Assembly (NCBI GenBank): GCA_039602395.1
Contig: JBCNJP010000019.1
Coordinates: forward strand, 1,570,265 to 1,634,264
Origin: Deinandra increscens subsp. villosa
Taxonomy: Eukaryota > Streptophyta > Magnoliopsida > Asterales > Asteraceae
Length of the DNA: 64,000 bases
Reading direction: 5' to 3'
Shown: positions 54,815-64,000 of the stretch, in pieces
Position numbering within the stretch: position 1 is the first letter of the stretch
Layout of the letters: each line of letters opens with the position of its first letter
The notes under the pieces: generated by a model
Seen by the model: the letters and a program-made list of their open reading frames with translations, nothing else
Told to the model about the DNA's origin: nothing
The model's database searches: none
Translations under genes and position numbers: made by a program

Positions 54815-56509
54815 TCAGACCGTTGCAATGTCCTCATCGCCCACTGTCTTCTCCTCCTCCACCGGCTTCACCACGTCCTCCAGCTTCTTGCCAGTTCCCA
54901 GCTCAATCACAAAAGCCCTTGTTGGGGCAACCGGAGAATCCGGAACCACCTTTGAGGAGCCACCTTCGGTCCCATCCTTTCCTTCCCCATCACCATCTCC
55001 TCCCAGTGATTCCAAGACCAGCCTCCAGCCTGCGACATCCCAACCTGGTACCTGAAAGCCAGCCGCTTCAGCCTCTTCTGCCATTTGAATTTTGCATTCT
55101 AGGACGCTCCGGGCAGCCGAGAGTTGACCGATTTCAGCATCAGCAGCCATCTTGGCTTCCAGGGCTTGACGCTGCTCAGTGAGCTTATGCTCATAGAGAA
55201 GGGTCTTACCCTTGGCAGTTTCAGCTTGGGCCTGAATCTTCTCGTTGGCTTCGGCGAGCTTCTTCTCCATGTCCATAGCTTGGAAGCTCAGCTTCTCAAT
55301 ACCCTGCACAAATAGGAATCCTATTCAGAAGCAGCGACAGGTATAAAACTAACACAAATATTACTTGAGCTTCTTACCAGGTTGATCATGGTCTGCATGG
55401 AGAGGATCTTGTTGCTGACCTCAGAAGGAGCAAGATCTTCAAAGGATTCCAGGTACACCACAGGAGCTGCTGGAGTTTCTGGGGCCTTCCTCTTCTTGGA
55501 AGCCGAAGCTTTAGGCCGGCTGACAGGTGGCTTGGAGACGGTGGGGTGCTCGAGCTGTTCCTTCTTGACTTTCAGGAGGCTGTCAAGATCTTTCAAGGAA
55601 AACGAGGCGCTGGATTTGGAAGCTGTAATCAGAAACAGGTTGTCAGTATCTGAGAAGCTCGTATAACCAAAAAAGTCAGAATCCTGTAAAAGCTTACCAG
55701 ACATGGCGGGAGTATGGTCGGCCGAATAGCTGTTTTCACTGGTCGTTGTTTCAAGGATCAGGGCTCTCTCGTTGGCCGGAATCTGGTAGATGGCTTCAAG
55801 CTTCTTGAAGTCAGGCTGCTTCTTAATGAGACTCTCAAATTTGGGCGCTGCAAGAAAGAAAACAACAAAGAAATTAACAATGTGCAGAAAATTCAACGGA
55901 ATAAACGCAAAACTTCAGCTTCCTACCCTTCTCAACCCACTTCAACGGTAACTCTGTCCCCCCAGGAATCGAGTCTCGTTTGACAAAGAAGAATCGCTTC
56001 TTCCAATCATGATCGTTGTGGGAGGCTCGGGGAATCAACTGGGAATTGGAGGTACGAGCCTGAAGAACGAATCGGCTACAACCATGGGTTCTTAACTTGT
56101 AAGCTTCACAGATCTCAGGAATCCCGATGCCGAGATTCCTGGTTTGGTTCAACTGGTCCAGAGAATACAAGATTCTCCAGACCATCGGCATGGTTTGAGA
56201 ATAAGAAAGGCGGGTGGTCTTGAAGAATTGAGTAATAAGTTCCGGAAAGGGGAATGTCATTCCGAGCAAGAATGGATAGTACATGAAGCAAACCCAGGTT
56301 GAGGAAGCGAAATCGGACTTAACAAGGGAGCTGTAGGGTCGGAAAATGGTCCCCGGCGGAAAAATGCCGGAGTTTTTCAGATCTTGGATATCGCGATCGT
56401 CGAAGGTGCAACTTTCCTCCTCACAGGGGATGATATACCCCTGATCGTGGAAATCTTCGGCGACCGGAAGGTTTAGTGAAGAAGAAGATCGAGTGTTTTT
56501 CTTGGCCAT
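54815..56509 (-). CDS. Antisense spliced gene of Gypsy element 1
   Basis: Four exons by GT-AG signals on the minus strand: 56509-55927, 55847-55698, 55622-55378 and 55303-54815, giving 488 residues. The N-terminal domain has FPPGTIFRPY, PFLLGMTFPFPELI, MVWRILYSLDQL and ASHNDHDWKKRFFFV, resembling the plant 'putative gypsy type transposon' domain (Transposase_28, from memory). The middle is charged with KKRKAPETP, a possible nuclear signal. The last exon forms a long coiled coil (MDMEKKLAEANEKIQAQAE). It is transcribed against gag-pol. A TTTAAATAGGA box lies about 120 bases upstream. Its function is unknown. Confidence 0.8.
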
Positions 56510-56624
56510 GGCCGAAAAACGCGAAGAAAAGACGACGAAGGAGAAGGATAACTGACCTGGAATACCGGAGAAGCTCGAGAGGTTTTTGCGAAGAAGATGG
56601 AGATAATCTCAGGAAAGTTACCTC

Positions 56625-56636
56625 CTATTTAAAGCA
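56625..56636 (-). promoter_or_regulatory. TATA-like box for the antisense gene of element 1
   Basis: On the minus strand TTTAAATAGGA, roughly 120 bases before the ATG at 56509. A counterpart (TTTATAACC, 58082-58090) precedes the antisense gene of element 2 at the same spacing. Confidence 0.4.
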
Positions 56637-56776
56637 AAATGTCACATCTCTTGGACGCCGAGAAAACAGTCACATCAGTAACCACTATTTACCGTTTACA
56701 CGCCGTTAAAATGGCATCTTTTTGAATTTTAACAGCTGTCAAACTTATCCACAGATGTTGAAATTCAAGGGGCAAT

Positions 56777-57363
56777 TGTTGAGGGTGTATTTTCAGGATG
56801 CTCACAGGAAGCTCAGACAGTTCAGGAATCCTATTGTCATCTGAGAATCTCGTACATTCAGGTATCCTGATTGTATTATTTTAACTAACCTTCATATTTT
56901 GCCACATGTCTATTTGACCAGGTATTACCGGAATCATCAACGACCTCCGAAACTTATGCTCCAGCTGAAGAAGATCGTGGACCAAGTGAATGGAGAGGCC
57001 TCTAACGGTCGAGTTAGTTGGACGATAGGATCCCGGGAATCCCGGAAAGTTAGTTATCATTGTATTTGTTATATAAATCGAGGATTCGATCAGTAGGAAC
57101 ACCACAATTACACTCGCACACTGGTTTCTCTACACGAATTATTGTATCACTTAGCTCTAATCGATCAAACCTCCAACCCGTTGTAACGAATCGTTTGATA
57201 ATTAATAACATTGACTTGGTGGCGGTTTCCAGCCGGCACCCGAGGTTTTTATCCAGGATTCCTAGAGGCGACTCAAAGGATTCTGGAGTTTTCCTCGCTA
57301 AAATCCTTGTGTTATCACCTTTACTTGGATTACTTACCCATTTGATCGTTAAGCACTCTACCT
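56777..57363 (+). repeat. 3' LTR of Gypsy element 1, truncated
   Basis: Matches the 5' LTR from TGTTGAGGGTG to CACTCTACCT, then is cut by element 2. About 50 bases of the LTR end (present at 47747-47799) are missing here and should lie on the far side of element 2. Confidence 0.9.
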
Positions 57364-57942
57364 TGTTTTGGTCAAAAACTGCCTAAGCAATTAGTTGATC
57401 AAACTTTGTATGTGAGGTAGCGTGTTTGATGTAAATAAAGATGAAAATGCAAATGTAAAGGTTGACGCGAGGATGTAACGAGGGAAAATCCAAGTATCCT
57501 TGAGTATCCTCAAGGAGCCTGGCAAAAAACCTCGGGGGCCGGTTCAAAGTACCTGCCGCCTAAAACTTTTATATAATGAAAGTTCTGATTACAAAGTAAA
57601 TGAGCTCGAATTCTAAGTGTTGCAGAGAATTGTAATCGAAAAGATTGTGTGTGTGTGTAAGCCTAGAGCTCTTGTTTAAATACGAAATACATAGCAACTA
57701 ATTTTCCTAAAAAGTAGCAAGTAAGTCCACGTTCGCCAACTAGCCGTTTGAATCCCAACTGACCCACGATTCTATTGATAGACCGAGTCTTTAGGACACG
57801 TGATGAATAACCAAGTCAACCTGCGAGTAACAAACAATAGAGAAGCAACCGTTAGTAAGTAAATATTATTCAGGATCCTTACCATGAAGTGCCTACGAGC
57901 TGATGCGAGCTGCTCATCGTCTCCTGAATTCTAGTACCAACA
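57364..57942 (-). repeat. 3' LTR of Gypsy element 2
   Basis: On the minus strand starts TGTTGGTACTAGAATTCAGG and ends GACCAAAACA, the same LTR end as element 1. 579 bp; the other LTR is outside the window. Confidence 0.8.
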
Positions 57943-58081
57943 ATTGCCCCCAAATTTTTGGCAGTTGGCGCATGCGGGACAGCTGTCGAAAATTTGAATT
58001 TCTGGCTTATCTCTAAGTAACTATGATTTGATGGGGAGTAATTAGCCCCAACTTCCCAAGCGAAGTTCTCGTCAGATTATC

Positions 58082-58090
58082 CCTTTATAA
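58082..58090 (+). promoter_or_regulatory. TATA-like box for the antisense gene of element 2
   Basis: TTTATAACC, about 115 bases upstream of the ATG at 58202, followed by a C/T-rich leader with ACCCTAGAGCTCCTC, typical of plant 5' UTRs. Confidence 0.45.
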
Positions 58091-58201
58091 CCTTCTCACC
58101 ACATTAATTCTTCACCACATCTTCTTCTCGGCGAAACCCTAGAGCTCCTCGCATCTTCTCCAGGTTAGTTTCTCATTCCGCCCTTCTCGTTTTCTCTGAG
58201 C

Positions 58202-59967
58202 ATGGGAAAAACTCCTGCACAGTCATCGGCCACGGTCTCCGACCAAGTGGCCGACGAGTTCACCGACCAAGGTCTCCTCCCGGCGACGGCGGAGGAAACT
58301 TGCAATTTTGACGATCGCAAGATCGCACTGTTGAAACGATCCTGCTGTTTCCCCGCTGGAGCTGAAATTCGTCCCTTCGACCCTTCTTTGAAAGCCGACC
58401 ACATCTCCGACGAATGGGTTTGTTTTCTGAACTACCCTTTTCTTCTTGGCATGACATTTCCGTTTCCGACACTGGTGAATGATTTCTTTTCCGTCACCGG
58501 TCTTGCTTACTCCCAAGTCATGCCAATGGTGTGGCGTATTCTGTTCTCTCTCGAAAGTTTGAACCAGTCCCATAATCTGAATATTGGAGTTGCTGAAATT
58601 TGTAAAGTTTACCGGTTGGCCACTCACGGCAACAGTAGATTTGTTTTGAAAATTCGAACTGGAGAAGCTCAGATGATCCCTAGGACTTCTCATAACGACC
58701 ATGACTGGAGGCGTCAATTTTTCTTTGTGAAACGAAGTAGCCTTGCTGGTTGTGAGAACCTTCCTACCCAGTGGGTCATTAAGGGTAGGAAGAGTTTTAG
58801 TAACATTCTAACCCCATATACTCTTCCATTGCATGAAACTGATATGATTGTGTTTCTGTCTTTGCAGCGCCCAAGTTTGAAGCTTTGATCAAGCCGACCC
58901 GTGAATCCTCCAAGAAGCTCAAGGATCTTTTCAGCATCCCAGCAGCAGAAAGAAGCTGCCAGCCCGAGGACGTTTCAAGTGCCAGAAGCATTTCTCAGCA
59001 ATCTCTCAGCCCTTCAAGAACCATGTCAACAGGTACTTTCGTTTAATTGTTCCCTTTCCGTCTTTGAATTGTGTTTCATTACTTCTGAAATTGATCCTTC
59101 ACTGTTTTATGATGAAGCTCCAGGTTCGGCCTCCAACTTCTCCTTCAAGGACCTTAAGCTGCTCATTGCCAAAAAGGAGAAAACTGAGGAGACCAGCAGC
59201 AAGGCTCCTACTGACACCTCAGCCCCCAAGTTTCGAGCTCCGAGCACTCGTTCCAAGACTTCTTCTGCAAAGAAGCGCAAGGCTCCTGATTCCACTATCA
59301 ATGTGGACAGCTTCGATGATCTCCCTCCCGTTGCAGCTGCTAACAAGCTGCTCTCACTGCAGGCTGTAGTGAACATTGTAAGTCGTAGTTTAATAATAGG
59401 GAAATATGTAAAAATGAAAGTCATAACACTTCCCTTTTTGATTCTGATGTGCAGGGCATCGACAAGCTGAGCCACGAGGTGATTGACCTCGAAGGCAAAG
59501 TGGAAGCCCTGGAGCAGAAGCTCGAAGCAGCTGAGCAGAAGCTTGAAGCCTCTGAGCTCAAACTTGATCAGGCCACGCTCCGTCTTGAGAAGCTGAACAA
59601 GGCCGCGACCAGCAATACTCGCCACTATGAGAAGCAGCTCAAAGAGAAAGATGCTGCGGCTGCTGAAGCTCTGAAGCAGGCCGAACTGAATGCTCAATCT
59701 TCAGCCGCCATCAGCGTGCTGGAGTGCATGATTGAGATGGCAACTGCTGCACAGGCTGATGGCTTCACTCCAGAGAGCTGGCCGGTGAAGGACTGGGAGA
59801 TGAGCCTTAAGAAGCTGCTGGCTGAGAGGGTAGATGCTCCTGAAAAGGCTGAGAAGGAGGCTGAGCCGGAGGTCGAGAAGGAAGCTGAGAAGGAAAAGGG
59901 CAAGGAGGTTGAGCAGGCGGAGGCTGTTGGTGATAAGCTGGGCGATGAGGACGATGCAACGGTCTGA
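58202..59967 (+). CDS. Antisense spliced gene of Gypsy element 2
   Basis: Four exons: 58202-58784, 58868-59032, 59124-59377 and 59455-59967, giving 504 residues. Exon 1 has exactly the length of its counterpart in element 1 (583 nt), and all three introns fall at the same protein positions and phases (1, 1, 0). Shared motifs: PFLLGMTFPFPTLV, SQVMPMVWRILFSLESLNQS, HNDHDWRRQFFFVKR, KKRKAPDST. The last exon encodes a long heptad coiled coil (LEQKLEAAEQKLEASELKLD) and a Glu/Lys-rich tail. No catalytic motif is recognised; DNA or chromatin binding is a guess. Confidence 0.85.
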
Positions 59968-61217
59968 GCCCGCTTTTTTAGTTTGTTCGGTTCATGGTCA
60001 GGTTCAGGTTCAGTAAACAATGTTTGTGGTGAAGCTTTTGTAAACAATGGTAGTGGTGAAACAAAAACAACGGTAGTTTAACTTTTTTGGGGGCTTGGAT
60101 GGAGGGACCTTGAGTTTCAAGGCGAAGTCCAAGCTCCTTTAGACAATATAGTTGGCCACAGGTGGAGGGATCTTGGGTTCCAAGACGAAGCCTGGGGTCA
60201 ACTTCTCTAATTTCCTGCATAAATATGACTTAGTAGTATTTTGATCATCATGGTGTGCCGTGTATGCTTTTAATTATTTTGAAAAATGTTTGAATGAGGA
60301 TCCTACAGGATGCTCAGCATAGTTTAGTTGAAAAACTCAAAAGTTTATTAAAATTTTGTCAATGTTAACAAACCATGATGCCATCTAATACTTAGTAATA
60401 AAAATACGTATTAAACGCAGTATCAATATAACCTGTTTGAGAATACTCCAACCGTAGAGGTAGTCAGGATCTCTAAGGATCCTTAGGAATCCTCAAGATA
60501 GACTTGATGAAATTCCGATTTTAAGGCATAAAATACCTCAAAAACCTTGAGCACTTGTGAATAAGCTAATCTGGGGTCAAGCCCAATCTTGAGAGACACG
60601 AAAGTGCCTAGACCTTAGTTAATGTGAGAACATTAAAAACCTTTGTTATTCTGAGGACAAGCTCAAAAATACTTGGGACTAAGCCAACTGGGGTCAAGCC
60701 CAAAACTTGAGAGACATAAATATGTCTAAACCTTTGTTGACATGAAAATGCCAAAAACCTTAGAATCTTTGAGATGACACGTCTGCCATCCATTTTGAAG
60801 TGCACCCTATGGCCAACAGTGATGAAATTATCAGCCACCCCTAGATGGACTGGTCGCACCACCTTGAACCACAGGCCACCATCATGCGCTCCTGGCGAGG
60901 GTCTTGCGCTCCTGGCGATTCCCATTAGTGAACGAGAAGGTGAAAACCTCCTAAACCTTTTGACAGCATTCAGAATGCTTTAGACTTAGAAGAGGTGATC
61001 AGCCTCTAGCTTATGGTAGGACGCTCGGAGCACCTATAAAACACTTCAAGGCTCGGTGAGGGGTGGGTGTTAGTTTCGCTAACACTCCTCCGATGCCTAA
61101 GTCAGTACACATTTCAAAAATAATAATGTGAAAATGAAATAAGGGTAAAAATCATACCTGAGGTTCTCGAAGTATGGACAAGGATTCTCTGATATGCTCA
61201 AAGGATCCAAAGGGAAC
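59968..61217 (-). other. Spacer between pol and antisense gene in element 2
   Basis: Non-coding counterpart of 53742-54814. It contains repeated AGCCCAATCTTGAGAGACA / AGCCCAAAACTTGAGAGAC units near 60577 and 60696 and CGCTCCTGGCGA twice near 60887-60918. Confidence 0.6.
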
Positions 61218-64000
61218 TTATATAAAATATAACTTCAAATGAATTGCATTCCAAGCTCTTGGGAGCAGCTCACCTTCCATAGTAACTAACCTGTATGCTC
61301 CTTTTCCAGCTTCTGAATCCACCAGGTAAGGTCCTTCCCATTTAGGCGCGAGTTTCCCATGTGCCGGATTGGTTGTATTTTGAAAAGCTTTCCTGAGTAC
61401 CAGATCTCCTACTTGAAATCTTCTGATCCTGAGATTCTTGTTATAAGACTTGGCTATCTTTTGCTGGTATGCTGCCATCCTAAATTTTGCGAGGTCTCTG
61501 ATTTCTTCAATTGTTTCAAGATCTTCAAGGAGCTCTTGTTTGTTTGCTTCAAAATCCTGGTGGCTTGTTCTCGCAGTTGGCATCACCATCTCAGTAGGAA
61601 TTACAGCTTCTGATCCAAACACTAAGGAAAATGGTGTTCGACCAGTAGCATTCTTGGAGGTCGTTCTGTCAGCCCATAATACGAAAGGTAGCTCTTCAGC
61701 CCATTTTCCTTTCTTGTCTCCTAGCTTCTTCTTGAGGTTATTGATGATAATCTTATTGCTCGATTCTGCTTGGCCGTTAGCTTGTGGATGTATGGGAGTT
61801 GAAGTTACCATCCTGATGCCCCATGCCTCACAAAAACTTGTTGTCCTTTTTCCAATAAATTGAGATCCATTGTCGCACACTATTTCTGATGGAATTCCAA
61901 ATCTTGTTAAGATATTCCTTTTGATAAAGGAAATTACTTCCTTTTCTCTAACTTGAACAAAAGCTTCGGCTTCAATCCACTTAGAAAAGTAATCTGTCAT
62001 AGCCAGCATGAAGACTTTTCCTCCAGGTGCTACAGGCAGCTTACCAACTATATCCATTCCCCATTTCATGAACGGCCATGGAGATGATATTGAATGGAGC
62101 GGCTCAGCAGGCTGATGGAGGATGTTGCCGTGCCGCTGACATGCATCACACTTCTGAACAAAGGCCATAGCATCCTTCTTCATGGTGGGCCAGTAGTATC
62201 CTGTTCTTAATACTTTTGAATATAGTGATCTGCCCCCAGTGTGATTGCCACAATCACCTTCATGAATATCCTGAAGTACCGCATGTGCTTCAGGCTGCTC
62301 GAGGCATCTCAAGTATGGTCCTGCAAGAGATTTCTTGTATAAGATACCATTTATTATTGAATATGGAATTACCTTTGTTCGGAAGAGTCTGGAGTTCTCG
62401 TTTTTTGGGATTTCTCCTTCTTGGATAAATCTCCTAATAGGGTAAGTCCAGGATTCTTGAGGATCCTGGGAGTCTGTCATTTCTTGATCTTTATCTGTTG
62501 TAACATCGTTAACTTCTTGTTCTTCAATTGCTGGTGTCAGGATGTGAGTTATGGGAATCTTGACACCTTCTGGGATCCTTAAAGATGATGCTAAATTTGC
62601 CAAAGCATCAGCTTCTGCGTTTTCTTCTCTGGGTACCTGTGATATGCTGCAATTTTCAAAAGATAATGCTAATTGTTTTACAAGGTCCAGATATTTGGTT
62701 AGCCTTTCGCCTTTCACTGCATAGGATCCATTAAATTGGTTAGTTAATAACAAGGAGTCAATAAAAACTTGAATGTGTTGGATACCCATATCTTTAGCGA
62801 GTTGTAATCCCGCAATTAAAGCTTCGTATTCGGCTTCATTATTAGTAGCCTTGAATTCACAGTGGATAGATAGAGGGATAATGTCCCCCTGTGGCGATTT
62901 CAGTAGCGCACCCAATCCTGTACCTCTAACATTAGATGCTCCATCTGTATACAAGACCCAGCTGCCTGAAGCTTCTTCGAGCTGCTTGACCTCAAGTTCA
63001 ACTTCTGGCAGTATGTCGCTGCTGAAATCAGCCACAAAGTCTGCTAAGGCTTGTGACTTGATCGCTGTTCTTGGTTCATATATGATTTCATAGGCACTTA
63101 ATTTAACTGCCCATTTCGCCATTCTTCCAGACATCTCTGGCTTTCTTAAAACACACTTAATAGGATAGTTAGTTTTCACATAAATAACATGAGTTTCAAA
63201 ATAATGTCTTAACTTTTGAGAAGCCATGATAAGGGCTAAAATCAATTTTTCTAAATAAGAATACCTGGTTTCAGCATCTAGCAATGTTTTGCTTACATAG
63301 TATACTGGATGTTGCTGCCCCTCATGATCCTTCACAAGCACAGCACTTACCGAGCTGCCTGAAACCGCTAGATAAAGAGACAGTGGCTCGCCTTTAACTG
63401 GTTGCATCAGAAGCGGGGCGGATGACAAATATTCTTTCAAAGAGTTCAGAGCTGCTTCATGCTTCTCATCCCATTCGAACTTTTTGTTTTTCTTCAGTAT
63501 GTCATAGAATTCTTTGCTCTTTTCGGAAGATCTTGATATGAATCTGTTAAGTGCTGCTACTCTTCCAGTCAATCTTTGAACTTCTTTAACGTTTGTTGGA
63601 GACTTCAAGTTTATAATAGCTTGTATCTGCTCAGGGCTGGCTTCTATTCCTCTTTCAGTAACCATGAAGCCCAAGAATTTGCCGGCTCTTACTCCGAAAT
63701 GGCACTTGGAAGGATTCAATTTCATGTTGAACTCGTCCAGGATATCAAATGCGGCTTCAAGATCTTTGGGATGATCTTCTGCTTTCTTCGATTTCACCAC
63801 CATATCATCGATGTATACTTCCATGGTGTCCCCCAGCTTGTCTTTAAACATCATGTTGACTAGCCTTTGGTATGTGGCACCTGCATTTCGTAAACCAAAA
63901 GGCATTGCAATATAACAATAAATACCTGTAGGGGTCATGAAGGCTGTGTCTTCCTGATCTGATGGTTCCATTTGAATTTGTTGAAAGCCCGAAGATGCGT
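61218..64000 (-). CDS. Pol polyprotein of Gypsy element 2 (partial at right edge)
   Basis: The frame is open from the right edge (coding SGFQQIQMEPSDQ just inside) to the stop at 61218, at least 926 residues. It covers the RT palm with VYIDDMVVKSKK, two RNase H domains (WVLYTDGASNVRGTG for the second), the HHCC zinc site (HEGDCGNHTGG and CDACQRHG) and an integrase core with WGMDIVGKLP, VCDNGSQF and PQANGQAESSNK. All catalytic acidic residues are kept and there is no internal stop, so the element may be competent if its missing gag end is intact. Confidence 0.95.
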   Translation of the reverse strand, partial: ASSGFQQIQMEPSDQEDTAFMTPTGIYCYIAMPFGLRNAGATYQRLVNMMFKDKLGDTMEVYIDDMVVKSKKAEDHPKDLEAAFDILDEFNMKLNPSKCHFGVRAGKFLGFMVTERGIEASPEQIQAIINLKSPTNVKEVQRLTGRVAALNRFISRSSEKSKEFYDILKKNKKFEWDEKHEAALNSLKEYLSSAPLLMQPVKGEPLSLYLAVSGSSVSAVLVKDHEGQQHPVYYVSKTLLDAETRYSYLEKLILALIMASQKLRHYFETHVIYVKTNYPIKCVLRKPEMSGRMAKWAVKLSAYEIIYEPRTAIKSQALADFVADFSSDILPEVELEVKQLEEASGSWVLYTDGASNVRGTGLGALLKSPQGDIIPLSIHCEFKATNNEAEYEALIAGLQLAKDMGIQHIQVFIDSLLLTNQFNGSYAVKGERLTKYLDLVKQLALSFENCSISQVPREENAEADALANLASSLRIPEGVKIPITHILTPAIEEQEVNDVTTDKDQEMTDSQDPQESWTYPIRRFIQEGEIPKNENSRLFRTKVIPYSIINGILYKKSLAGPYLRCLEQPEAHAVLQDIHEGDCGNHTGGRSLYSKVLRTGYYWPTMKKDAMAFVQKCDACQRHGNILHQPAEPLHSISSPWPFMKWGMDIVGKLPVAPGGKVFMLAMTDYFSKWIEAEAFVQVREKEVISFIKRNILTRFGIPSEIVCDNGSQFIGKRTTSFCEAWGIRMVTSTPIHPQANGQAESSNKIIINNLKKKLGDKKGKWAEELPFVLWADRTTSKNATGRTPFSLVFGSEAVIPTEMVMPTARTSHQDFEANKQELLEDLETIEEIRDLAKFRMAAYQQKIAKSYNKNLRIRRFQVGDLVLRKAFQNTTNPAHGKLAPKWEGPYLVDSEAGKGAYRLVTMEGELLPRAWNAIHLKLYFI

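Larger units (their letters stand above)
47163..57363 (+). mobile_element. Ty3/Gypsy element 1 (Tat-like), with antisense extra gene
   Basis: 5' LTR 47163-47799, PBS TGGCGCCCACCGTGGGGC at 47803-47820, gag-pro 47886-50438, pol 50529-53741 in the same frame, untranslated region, antisense spliced gene 56509-54815, polypurine tract AAGGGGCAAT at 56767-56776, and 3' LTR 56777-57363, truncated by element 2. The two LTRs differ at only a handful of positions by eye, so insertion is recent. The 5-bp flank before the 5' LTR is GCGAT; its partner is off the window. A second RNase H domain and the antisense gene are Tat-lineage traits. Confidence 0.9.
57364..64000 (-). mobile_element. Ty3/Gypsy element 2 (Tat-like), nested in element 1, partial
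   Basis: Minus-strand element whose 3' LTR is at 57364-57942. The purine tract TTTGGGGGCAAT (rc of 57943-57954) adjoins it; then come the antisense gene on the plus strand (58202-59967), a spacer and pol (64000-61218), running off the right edge. It is inserted after TACCT in the 3' LTR of element 1. The pol proteins of the two elements are clearly related but differ at many positions, so they are separate lineages of one family. Confidence 0.9.

Noticed and set aside
54736..55182. Proline-rich plus-strand frame of 148 codons
   Set aside because: Opposite-strand shadow of the coiled-coil exon of the antisense gene; Glu/Lys/Ala codons read backwards give Pro/Leu/Ser.
58223..58717. 164-codon minus-strand frame
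   Set aside because: Shadow of exon 1 of the element 2 antisense gene, which has splice-conserved homology.

Overview
The window is eukaryotic plant nuclear DNA. It is AT-rich, has GT-AG introns, TATAAATA-type promoters and plant gene families (DUF1442, an LRR receptor-like kinase, a domesticated hAT transposase), and is dominated by transposable elements of nearly every plant class. An Asteraceae-like eudicot is my best guess. It rests on remembered resemblance of several repeats and of the reverse-transcriptase-linked fragment at 28 kb, not on a search.

Layout. 0-4.6 kb: a large inverted duplication (arms 1-746 and 3508-4251) carrying a gene that looks like a ribosome-inactivating-protein (rRNA N-glycosylase) homologue with a shift of frame; the spacer is packed with short minus-strand Helitron-like elements. 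4.6-10.6 kb: gene-poor, with direct repeats, a retroelement 3' remnant, a 1.3-kb Mutator-like element with a perfect 9-bp target duplication, and a degenerate tandem array containing an exact 180-bp duplication. 10.6-17 kb: a possible Helitron 5' end, a decayed cyclophilin copy, and a previously uncalled minus-strand gene of nine small exons, all joined in phase 0 (256 aa, unknown function). 18-20.2 kb: a domesticated hAT transposase gene with one in-frame TGA. 20-33 kb: gene-poor DNA with Copia debris, SINEs, small TIR elements, A-rich Helitron-like elements, a dense CACGTG array and a second Mutator-like element carrying a nested SINE. 33.4-34.2 kb: a two-exon DUF1442 gene. 35-41 kb: a long near-perfect hairpin, an enolase pseudogene with a retained intron, and a four-exon LRR receptor-like kinase with degraded catalytic motifs. 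42-47 kb: a degraded gag-only Copia element with both LTRs, a small Helitron-like element and an array of the palindrome ATGTTGCATATATGCAACAT.

47-64 kb: two related Ty3/Gypsy elements (Tat-like: second RNase H-like domain after the reverse transcriptase, and an antisense extra gene between pol and the 3' LTR). Element 1 (+ strand) sits inside a PB1-like gene. Element 2 (- strand) is inserted in the 3' LTR of element 1 and runs off the right edge. In element 1 gag-pro and pol are in the same frame, separated by one UAG followed by CAA UUA, the classic leaky-stop context. In both elements the antisense gene has four exons with conserved splice positions and its own TATA-like box.

The likely host genes are the unknown nine-exon gene, the hAT-derived gene, the DUF1442 gene and the receptor-like kinase, plus the RIP-like pair if it is functional. 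I see no operon-like or pathway relation among them. The most unusual signals are the leaky-stop gag-pol junction, the spliced antisense genes, the all-phase-0 mini-exon gene and the palindrome array.
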